Positions 55,735 to 64,000 of a stretch of DNA of 64,000 nt are shown here, one piece after another. Source of the stretch: Cladorhizidae sp. MBARI D1340-BT2 (lineage: Eukaryota > Porifera > Demospongiae > Poecilosclerida > Cladorhizidae). The stretch spans positions 16,581,940 to 16,645,939 of the forward strand of contig JAQNBH010000010.1 in NCBI GenBank assembly GCA_028752905.1, given 5' to 3'. The notes beneath the pieces were generated by a model. The model ran no database searches and was not told the DNA's origin. It worked only from the letters and a program-made list of their open reading frames with translations. The translations under genes and the position numbers were made by a program. Within the stretch, counting starts at the first letter, position 1, and every line of letters begins with the position of its first letter.

Positions 55735-56290
55735 TCTGAACTTCAAATTTACTCTCTCAATGTTTCGACTAGATGCTCTAGCCTTCATCAGGAATAATAT
55801 AATTTAGGATAATGCAATCCTCAAATGAGTAATTGAAGTGAACATTGAGGAAGTCCTTGTAGGTACATTATATATCAACTGAGAGTTCATATATATAGAA
55901 TTCCTATGGTTCCTCTCTAGCCCCATGAGGGTCAAGGCCCTTCAAAGGTGTGACAAACCATAATTATATCGTGTAAATGATCTATGGACAAATGATCTAT
56001 GGACAAACTATATTGCAAAAATCTAGGCATTATGCTAACCCCCAGAGAGAGACCGAGCCAACCTAATAAATACTCAAGAATGTTAGAGTACCATCACTGA
56101 TAAAATACACGTAAAGTATGGCCTCTAGAGTTTAGCACTAAAGAAAGGTGCTGTGTGCCTACTTCCTAGTCATTGTGGCGTCTTGCTGTTCAACGCCAAG
56201 GGGGGAAAATGATCTTCAACTTTCTCTTGACATTTCGATGATAAAGGATAGCATCTAGTCGAAACATCAGGAGAGTAAATTTCAAGTTGA
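55735..56290. repeat. Inverted-repeat element (MITE-like)
   Basis: The left edge ACTTCAAATTTACTCTCTCA with ATGTTTCGACTAGATGCT (55739-55778) is mirrored by AGCATCTAGTCGAAACAT and CAGGAGAGTAAATTTCAAGT at 56250-56286. The interior has no gene. The core ATGTTTCGACTAGA recurs at 29430-29455, so this is a dispersed family. Confidence 0.75.
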
Positions 56291-56294
56291 TTAT

Positions 56295-57790
56295 TGTTGT
56301 GAAGCTGTTTTGGAATGATTTAAGAGCAAAGAGGAAGGAGAGAAGGATAAAGGGAGTGAAAGATGATGAGGGAAGGATGGTGGAGGAAGACGAGGTGTTT
56401 GAAGTGATGGTAAAACACTTGGAAGAGCTGGGGAGGATACCATAGTACAAGAATTAGAGATAGGAGTAGTGAGTGGGCATGAGTTGGGTATGTGTGGAGA
56501 AGTAAGTTTAATGAAGTGTTTGAAGAGAGGAAAGGAGGCCATGATGGAATGTTGAATGAGATGCTGATGTATGAAGGTAGAAGGTTGGTGGAGGTGATGG
56601 TGCAGGTGATGAATGTGGTGATGAGGATTGAGTCTGGAAGAGGAGTTTGCTAGTACCTCTCCACAGGAATGGTGATGAGGACGAAGTAGGGGCATTACAT
56701 TATGTTGTATGCGGTGAAGGTGTTTGCGTGAGTGTTGGCGAGGAGATTGGGAGGGTTTGCTGAGGATAGGATTTTGGAGTCAGATGAGATGTTCAGACCA
56801 GTGGTTGGTGTTAAGAAGGGTTTGTGAAGTGAGGAAGAGCAAGAATAGAAATTTATATCTGGCTTTCCTGGGCATAAGTAAGGGCTGGCATATGACAGAG
56901 TGTGCAGGAAGGGATTGTGGCAGAAATTGAGGGAGTATGGAGTAGAGGAGAAACTTGTGAGGACATGTGTAGGATTGTATAGTGTGGTGTTGACGACAGT
57001 GATATTGAACGGAAGGAGGTCAAGGTGGCTCACTGATGGAGAATGGACTTAGGCAGGGATGTCCTTTATCTCCACTTCTTTTCAATATTTATTTGAAGGG
57101 AATGGCAGAGGAGTTGGAGAGAACTGAGCTAGGAGTCAAGGCGGAAGGCTCTTGGTGTGGGGCACTTATGTATGCAGGTGATGTTGTTCTTCTGGCGGAC
57201 TCAGGGGTGGAAGAGCAAGCTATGTTGGATGTAGTACAGGCTATGTATATATTAAGGTGGAAGATGATCTTTAATAGCAAGAAGAGCAAGGCCATGGTAG
57301 TGGGGAAGAAGGAAGCAGGATTGAATTGGAGGTTTGGTGAGGAGATATTGGAAGAGGTTAAATAATTCAAGTACCTGGAAGTGTGGTTTGATAGGAAGCT
57401 AAGGGGAAATGTTCAGAAGATGGTCAGAGAAGATGGCAAAGAAAGCAGAAGAGTGGGTTGGAAAGGTGACATGGATGAGTTGAGTGAATGGGCAGGTGAA
57501 AGTAGACAGAGCAAGAATGGTGTGGGAGCTTCTTCTAATGTGAACTATTTTGGAGTGCAGCAGAAGTGTGGTGGACAGGAGGACATAATGCTTGCAAGAA
57601 GTTGGAGTCTGCACAGATGGGAGTGGTTAGGAGATTATGGGGGCGAGTAGTACAGTAGCAGGAGTGGCACTACGGGGGTGGAGGAAGCTAGAGGAGAGGA
57701 GGGAAGAGGTGAAGGTTTTGTTTGGTAAGAAATTAGAGGTACATGTATTGGAACAGAGCAGATTGGTAAAAATATTTGTAAATAAACTAA
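56295..57790 (+). pseudogene. LINE reverse transcriptase region (plus strand), decayed
   Basis: The plus strand begins with a linker (LFWNDLRAKRKERRIKGV, 56305-56360). A longer open block at 57036-57365 has ENGLRQGCPLSPLLFNIYL, MYAGDVVLLADSG and KMIFNSKKSKAMVV. The catalytic motif, YADD in active LINEs, reads YAGD here. Downstream pieces (FDRKLRGNV, then ARSWSLHRW and WRKLEERREEVKVLFGKKLE) continue the C-terminal region to ~57790. Frameshifts and the lost Asp show it is dead. Confidence 0.8.
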
Positions 57791-57949
57791 GAGAGGTTCA
57801 TCGTAATGATTTAATCTTAATATTCCTGAGCCTGTTCATATATATATTACAGCACAGTGTGGAACTATTTAGTAACTAACCTAATAACAATCTATATTAA
57901 AAATCAACAGTACTTAAATAATAAAATTATCCACAATATTAAGTTGAGT

Positions 57950-58500
57950 GTCCCGCTGCTCAAGGAAGGGAGGACGGGAGCGACCAAAGATCATTCCTCA
58001 GCTCACCATACAAAAGTTCCTTTCTCCTCTGCCACCACTTCCCTACCCAATACATAACACACTCGCCCACCTCCTCCATCACTGCATCACTTACTCCCTC
58101 CACACCTGACCCCAAAGCAATGGCACCTTTCCATCCTTGCCCACTCTTCTAAATTCATCTGCCACTCTCCTGCCCCTACAATTCTGCACACCTCATCAGT
58201 ACTAGCCGATCCCTCTCAAATTCCCTGCATGTCACCAAGAAATGTTCCACATCCTCCACTGCTTCACTATCACACATTATACAACTCTCATCCCTAACTA
58301 TCCCACATCTCTTCTTATCCTCTAACAACCCAGCTGAATGCAGTCCTCAGTCGAAATTGCAACCGCACACCTTCCTGACCATGCATGGACCTCACATACC
58401 TCTCCACCCTTACCATTACTATGTACCAGAAGACTACATACTGTTCCATGCATGCCACACTAACCCGTGTCTTACTTTAGCACCATCTCTCTATATTTCC
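57950..58500 (-). pseudogene. LINE C-terminal fragment (minus strand)
   Basis: The minus strand reads LINE 3' coding pieces in order: ACMEQYVVFWY, LQFRLRTAFSWV, a Cys-containing block, DEVCRIVGAGEWQMNLEEW and a final VCYVLGREVVAEEKGTF. This looks like the C-terminal end of the same LINE family as the plus-strand block at 56295-57790, in the opposite orientation. Confidence 0.6.
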
Positions 58501-58549
58501 TTGTACCTAACTTTGTAATGTCCATTGGTCATAATTTTACTATCGGAAG

Positions 58550-58745
58550 ACGCCGAAGAATTGCTAGATTTACATGCCTTGCTTTATAGCTATATAGACA
58601 TGCTCTGTTAGCTAGATTTACATGACTTGCTAGATTTACATGACTTGCTTTATAGCTCTATAGACTTGCTAGATTTACAGGACTTGCTCAGATTAATATG
58701 ACTTGCCCTATTAACTAGTTTTGCTATATTAGCTGGATTGATATG
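58550..58745. repeat. Decayed ~35-bp tandem repeat
   Basis: Units around TTGCTAGATTTACATGACTT with GCTTTATAGCTATATAGAC, irregular in length. Confidence 0.7.
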
Positions 58746-58884
58746 AATGAATAATAGCGTTGCTTAGTGTATCTTTTTTATGATTGTGCATGTTCAGTAG
58801 TTAGGTAGTGAGGTGATTTTTTTGTGAGCGAGTTTGAGAGAAAAGCTATTGACTTTCCTGAATTGCTATCCAATGTATCACAGA

Positions 58885-59320
58885 TACCTAGGCCATGCTT
58901 TATGGGGAGCACAGCTACTGGGTGACTAGGCCCTGCTTTATAGGGAGCACAGCTACTGGTGACTAGGCCCTGCTTTATGGGGAGCACAGCTACTGGTGAC
59001 TATGCCCTGCTTTACGGGGAGCACAGCTACTGGGTGACTAGGCCCTGCTTTATAGCTACTGGGTGACTAGGCCAGTGCTCTATGGGGAGCACAGCTACTG
59101 CCATGCTCTATGGGGAGCACAGCTACTGCCATGCTCTATGGGGAGCACAGCTACTGCCATGCTCTATGGGGAGCACAGCTACTGCCATGCTCTATGGGGA
59201 GCACAGCTACTGCCATGCTCTATGGGGAGCACAGCTACTGCCATGCTCTATGGGGAACACAGCTACTGGGTGACTAGGCTATGGGGAGCACAGCTACTGG
59301 GTGACTAGGCTATGGTCAGG
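58885..59320. repeat. 28-bp minisatellite and related units
   Basis: The centre (59070-59260) has seven units of CATGCTCTATGGGGAGCACA plus GCTACTGC. Flanking units are longer (GGGTGACTAGGCCCTGCTTT with ATGGGGAGCACAGCTACT). Confidence 0.95.
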
Positions 59321-60009
59321 GGAGCCAGAGGACCCAGCTTCATGGAGAGTACTGCTCAAGAGTCCTGCCACAACTTTCGCAGCCCTAGAGAGATGACATA
59401 CCCTCTATACACACTGCTGCCATGCTCGAGATATATACAGAGCAAACACAAAACAACGACAACAACAACAACAACAACAATGATCATTTAGCTGCATTTA
59501 GTCATACCGTGCTTGAAATAAATTGAGGGATGCTGCTGTTTCAAAAGTCCCTGAGCATGTCGAAGTGGGTGGAAAGACTGCGAATCAACTCAAAGGACTA
59601 TATATATAATTATAGCAATTATCATGGTTATCATGGCTAGTATATACATCACAGAAATATTTCTTTTCCTTCGAGATCTTTGGGAGAAAAAACGAGCTTC
59701 AATGGTTTGCAGTGGTCATGGTGGGACATCAAGAAGCCCAGCACTGTGTTGTTTCTACTGTTCTCAGGCAGACAGAATCTATATACACTTTTTAAAGTAC
59801 GTTATGATAATTTTATTGCTAATGATGTGTAGCTATATATTTGTATACAATTATCTCTCAGTTGGCATTACAATCAACTTTTCAATAATAAACTTGAAAT
59901 TGTATATAAAAAATTCTATAAAATGTTTAATTTCTTAAAATAATAATAATTGGCTCATGCCCATTAGCTATATAATTTCTTCTATAAAATGTTTCATATA
60001 TAATTTCTT
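59321..60009. other. Spacer, no gene recognised
   Basis: AT-rich. A segment at 59640-59800 is open in all three plus-strand frames, which I take as chance. A minus-strand AATAAA (59817-59812) about 195 nt past the stop at 60010 could serve the unassigned exon. Confidence 0.4.
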
Positions 60010-60206
60010 CTAGTTCTCTCCAGTCCAGTATACAATTCTTGCCTCACCAACCCATTTTGTACTGCTACTGCTAGAGATGCCACCAATACCTCGACAACTC
60101 ACTTCTTCTACAACATTGTTGCAGCATACGTAATTGTAGGGCATAACACTATCGCCATCAGAGGCGAGAAGGAAGTCTCGATAAGAAATATGACCTCCTT
60201 GGCTGG
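60010..60206 (-). CDS. Terminal exon of an unassigned gene (64 residues)
   Basis: Acceptor TTGATTTGTAG before 60206; the exon enters in phase 1 and is open for 64 residues to a TAG at 60012-60010. It reads SQGGHISYRDFLLASDGDSV, then VCCNNVVEEVSCRGIGG and STKWVGEARIVYWTGEN. Composition is clearly protein-like (Cys pairs, mixed polar/hydrophobic) and there is an acceptor and a nearby downstream AATAAA. It has no Met near the start, so a plain ORF search misses it. I do not recognise the family. It lies just downstream of HIRA on the same strand but cannot be in frame with HIRA's last codons. The upstream exons were not found. Confidence 0.5.
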
Positions 60207-60419
60207 CTACAAATCAAAGTACCACATCAAACAAGTATATATATATAGCATCATGCAATGCATGCTAACCAGTTCCTGATGTGATATATTTCTCTTTTGT
60301 CATGTATAATTATAGTTTGTTCGAGTGATTTTGTGTGCAATAATTAATCAATGAGAATAAAAATGTTATATATATACAGCAAGAAAAGTGTTTAAATATT
60401 ATGCAGTCAATATATTATT

Positions 60420-63204
60420 CTAGCTAGTGACCATTTTCTGTACCTCTCCCAGTGCTTCCCTCAGTTCCAAATAAAACCTCTGGAACTTAGGATTCTTAGC
60501 TACCACGGCAAGAAACTCCCGCAATAACTCGTCCTTACGAAAACCAAGAATGATCTCTTCCCTGCCAGTAGGAGTAGAGAACCCTCTGCAAAATTCTCTT
60601 AGCCTAGCCTCAAAGTTGTCCTTCACCAGAAACTGGACATAAGCTTTGCACCAGTGTTTGTACTCGTGTGGTGATTTGAGACAGAGGCTACGCGAGATCT
60701 GGCTTTCCAGGTAGGTCAGAGTGCAGGATTGAGCGGACGAGCTGGTGCGAATATCCCGCAGCATTAGTCCGACCGAGTCACTCCGTGCACCACTACCAGT
60801 AAGGTCACCTTTTTGGAGAAAATTAAGAGGCCAAGTGTCCTTGTTCAGAGAGTCAGAAAGACTACAATGGAGTTTCCCTATCTCCGATGTCTCCCTCGAG
60901 TCCCCCAATTCCATCCAGCATTCCATATCTAGGTTGTAGATGAAAGAGTTTGTGTTGATCCTCAAGACTGGCAGGCCATTTTTGGTGAGATGAAGTTCTT
61001 CTGGTGGCAGCTTGGGATCATGAAGAATGCTGTGAAAGGAGCAGTCCGTTAAAATGGCCTTCATCTTCCTGCTATCCCAAATGCTAACACATGCCGAGCA
61101 AGTCATGGCCATGAGGAAGTGACCTTCTACTTTCAGATCAAGCACAGTTTCCAGCTGGTAGAGCTTGCCTACGATCAGCCTCCCGGTGGGTGTCGAGTAA
61201 ATGCTCATGGATCTATCCTGACAGGTAATACAGGTTATGTGATGGTTCGCCGTTGCTTTGAGACAAGGGGAAGAAAAGGACACCTTCCAAATTGTCTCGG
61301 ATCCTTTAGCATAAGCCAACGAAAACAAAGACGTCTGGCTAGGCTCATTGTTAATCTCAATAGTATGGGTACCCATTAGGCCCTCCACGTTCAAGAGAGT
61401 GATAGTCATGCTGGATTCTAATTTGGGAGCGGGAAAGTGAGCAAATGCTGCGTGTTTCAGCATCACGGAAGACTGCTTTTGTGGAGTGCTTGGTTTTTGT
61501 TGAACTGTTGACGACGACATAACTAGCACTTTCTTCTTGGGTTTCTTCGCTTTTGGGAGGGTGACGTTGGTATGAGATTCTGGTTCCAAATCTCTCTTCT
61601 GCGCAGCCTTAGTGACCACAGGTGCAGTTTTCCTGAATGAAGAACTAGGCTTAATCTGGGTATCGTTCTGGGATGAAAGTGGCTCAAAGCTGATTGGCTT
61701 CACTGAGGTGCTATCACTCTCCAGAGCTTCAGTTGTGGCAGACTTCGGCGTGCCCTCGTGTTCATTGCAACTGGTACTCTTCTTGGTGAGCTCAATCTCT
61801 GGAGTGACCTGCAAGACAGTTCCCTTGTTTTGCTTCGGAGAGAAGGAAGTGAAAGGAAGAGGTGCCCCAAGAACAGAGCTTGGCTCTGTGTTGAGAGTAA
61901 TGGGAGTGATGCGACGCTTTCCCTCCTTTGTGACAGTTTCCACCTGCTGGGTCACAAACAGGGATGATTTTGCACTAGTTGAGCCGGTGGCCATGCCCTT
62001 ACCATCGCTAGCTTCTTGCCCAGGAGTTGGTGATTTGATCGAAAGAGACGAGGAGGATGGGGATGCGGTTTGAATTCCACCATCAGAGGAGTGGAGCTTT
62101 AGCATCTCTGGATTCTCTATGAGAACCATCCCAGGCGCTTTACTCTCCAACTCGGTCCGCTTGAACCCATAAGTCTGTGTGTAGAGGTCGTCCAATGCCT
62201 GCTTTGAGATCCTTAACCCGAGCTCCTTCTTGGAGAAGGACAGATAAGCCACAGTACCATCCGTCGAACACACCAGCAACTCGTACCCATCAGTGGACCA
62301 CGACAGATCGAGGATAGAATCCTTAAAAAGGTCATGCATGACCAGGAGAGGTCTTTTGAGGTTCGTAAGCCAAACTGAAAGGGAGCGATCTCGACTACCA
62401 AGAGCTACACACCCATGGTTCTCCTTGCTACCACTATCCACAAATAAGTGAGGGTTGAACAGAACTACTTCAATGGCCTTGCGATGGCCGACAAAATCCA
62501 TCCCCGTCTTCCACTCCACCCCTCTCTCAATAATCTGAGCCGTGGGGCCGTCATTATTGAGCGCATGAGCGGAAACAATGTACTTACCATCCGGGGACCA
62601 GCTAAGCCTGAGGACATGTGTCGTTCCCCCACATTTCTTGAAAGGTTCCGTGACAGATTTCACCTCTTTCCAGTCGCTGACTCGCCAGATTCTAATGGAG
62701 CGGTCGTCCGACTGAGAAGCCATGAACTTACCAACCGGGTCCCAAGTAATGCCCTTTACCAGACCCCGATGTCCAGATAACACCGTCACTTTCTGCGGCA
62801 GCTCCTTTGCATTCCAGATGATGATGGAGTTATCCACACTGCACGACGCAAGAAACTTCTGATCCGGAGACCAGGACAGGTCCAGGATGTCGCTGCTGTG
62901 CCCTCGCAGCATGTGAACGCACCCCCACTGCTCATGTGCAGTCTTTCCAAAGCCAGAATTCCCCCCAGCCATCGCCCCCTGATGCCGTATCTGCCAGATC
63001 ATGATGATGGCATCGTCCCCTCCGCTGGCAAGCCACTTCCCATCCAAGGACCACCGTACAGAGTTGACACAGCTGAGGTGGTTCGTCAGCTCGCACAGAT
63101 ACTTGGGAACATTTTCGTTGGTCTCATCTGACTTGGTACGGACAGGTGACATGTTCCAGACCACCACCATGCCAGATTCCTTTCCCTGACCGCCGGTGGC
63201 AAAT
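60420..63204 (-). CDS. HIRA: HIRA histone H3.3 chaperone (large 3' exon)
   Basis: HIRA is the core subunit of the complex (HIRA, UBN, CABIN1, with ASF1) that deposits histone H3.3 outside replication. Acceptor CCTCCAG precedes 63204; the exon enters as the last base of a codon and runs to a TAG at 60422-60420. The N-terminal ~330 residues form WD40 repeats (VNSVRWSLDGKWLASGGDD, LDLSWSPDQKFLASCSVDN, ITWDPVGKFMASQSDDRSIR). Residues ~411-426 (numbered from the first Met) are the ASF1-binding B domain (TVTKEGKRRITPITL), followed by a Ser/Thr/Lys linker with a basic stretch KKPKKKV near 542. The HIRA/TUP1-like C-terminal domain (SIWDSRKMKAILTD, LTKNGLPVLRI) and the C-terminal CABIN1-binding/oligomerisation region (SPHEYKHWCKAYVQFLV, GFRKDELLREFL) end the protein. 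The first ~30 residues must lie in an exon beyond the acceptor. Over 900 codons without an intron is notable. Confidence 0.96.
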
Positions 63205-63256
63205 CTGGAGGTTGGACAGAAATAAGGAACACGATGAAGGAGAGAGATAGCACAGG

Positions 63257-63287
<31 letters not shown>

Positions 63288-64000
63288 TGTGGTGTGTGTG
63301 GGAATAAATGGAGCATAAAATTAGGTGTGAGGTATGGATGTCAGTGAGAAAGAACGAGATTAAATCTGTGGACAGAAAGGAGGGAGAAAGGAGAAGACGC
63401 ACTTGAGAGAGAGAGAGGTGCAGTTAAAACATAACATTCCACACCATTATCAGGACACCATTACAAAAAAAAAACCCCAAAAACAGTGGTAATGAAAAAT
63501 CAGTATAATAGGGACGGAGATCCTTTGACCTTTCAGGCGTTAATGAATTGCTCCTTCGTGCATAATTAATCTCCTTACTAAGTTAAGTATTCCTGTGATG
63601 CTCTGTTCGTGAGACAGACGTGTGGATGAAAGTGATTCTTTGACTTGTTTATCGCGACCTCCAAATCTGACCTTTTGAAATGTTCCCGACACACAAGGCA
63701 GGGGTAATCAGGTTTCAGCAGTTTCAATCTAATCAAAATAGTAACATTCCTATGGAACCCCCCCCCCCCCCCCACACACACACTCTGTTACTACACATAG
63801 CAGTTCAACTTCTATACCACAAGCCTCAACTACACCAGAATACAGCTACGAATGGGCAACACTTAGAACGATACCAGTTCACGTAAAACAAACTGCACAT
63901 GCCCAACAGAATCATCTAAAATGATACCAATTCATGAGAAAAAGTTACTACTAGATGGCCATTAGGGGACATGCATCATTATGCCACAGATATCCAGCCA
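63205..64000 (-). other. HIRA intron 1 (partial), with GT microsatellite
   Basis: Contains a GT repeat (63257-63300) and a poly-C run near 63760-63772. No sequence matching the expected HIRA N-terminus (a short exon before FATGGQG) was found, so the first exon lies beyond the window. Confidence 0.6.

Noticed and set aside
59624..59800. Plus-strand segment open in all three frames
   Set aside because: Open frames in all three registers over ~170 nt in one AT-rich place, with no splice signals and no consistent protein character; taken as chance.
63578..63781. Minus-strand 67-residue frame with LLKPDYPCLVCREHF
   Set aside because: The LLKP string recalls the HIRA N-terminus, but nothing that should follow it is present, and the frame includes a poly-C derived Gly run.

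Overview
This is a piece of a repeat-rich animal genome, most likely an early-branching metazoan such as a demosponge. The evidence is a bona fide HIRA histone-chaperone gene, a death domain (an animal fold), split genes with GT-AG introns, a very broad set of animal transposon superfamilies, and many tandem repeats. The sponge assignment is inference from overall sequence character; nothing here proves the species.

Two real protein-coding genes dominate, both on the minus strand. At the right end (60420-63204) a single large exon encodes nearly all of HIRA; only the first ~30 codons lie outside. The second gene has to be assembled: four minus-strand exons (48670-48946, 29587-30342, 26184-26228, 14567-15597) have canonical splice sites and share phase-1 junctions. 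Together they give an open 702-aa protein with a death domain, an uncharacterised all-helical-looking middle domain, a Pro/Ser linker and a C-terminal six-repeat beta-propeller. This gene spans ~34 kb, mainly because its introns (18.3, 3.4 and 10.6 kb) are filled with transposons and minisatellites. It is the best candidate for an undescribed system, since the architecture looks like a cytosolic sensor/adaptor. A further unassigned terminal exon is well supported at 60010-60206 (minus). Weaker exon candidates are at 12346-12443 (+), 49460-49582 (-) and 231-327 (-).

Layout. 0.2-2.9 kb: possible exon, foldback repeat, decayed piggyBac transposase. 3-12.2 kb: a decayed minus-strand Ty3/Gypsy element hosting a hAT pseudogene (4.8-7.2 kb) and a PIF/Harbinger element (8449-11935), which itself hosts a TTAA-flanked piggyBac deletion derivative (8902-10644) and a TTAA-flanked foldback element (11131-11900). 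14.6-15.6 kb: last exon of the death-domain gene. 16.7-19.2 kb: two opposing pogo/Tigger-like transposase relics. 19285-24370: an LTR retrotransposon with clear LTRs and a 5-bp target duplication, in which integrase precedes reverse transcriptase (Gmr1-type order). 26.2-30.3 kb: two internal exons plus foldback and 23-bp repeats. 30.7-32.8 kb: inverted LINE pieces. 33-47.7 kb: a minisatellite landscape (37-, 15-, 36-, 34-, 51- and ~40-bp units) interrupted by a Tc1/mariner element (34609-36362) and a ZBED-like hAT (42482-44769). 48.7-48.9 kb: death-domain exon. 50.4-54.7 kb: Penelope-like fragment and a nearly intact hAT (51343-54673). 55-59.3 kb: microsatellites, inverted repeat, LINE pieces, 28-bp repeat. 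60-63.2 kb: unassigned exon and HIRA.

No bacterial-type operons, CRISPR arrays, tRNA or rRNA genes were recognised.
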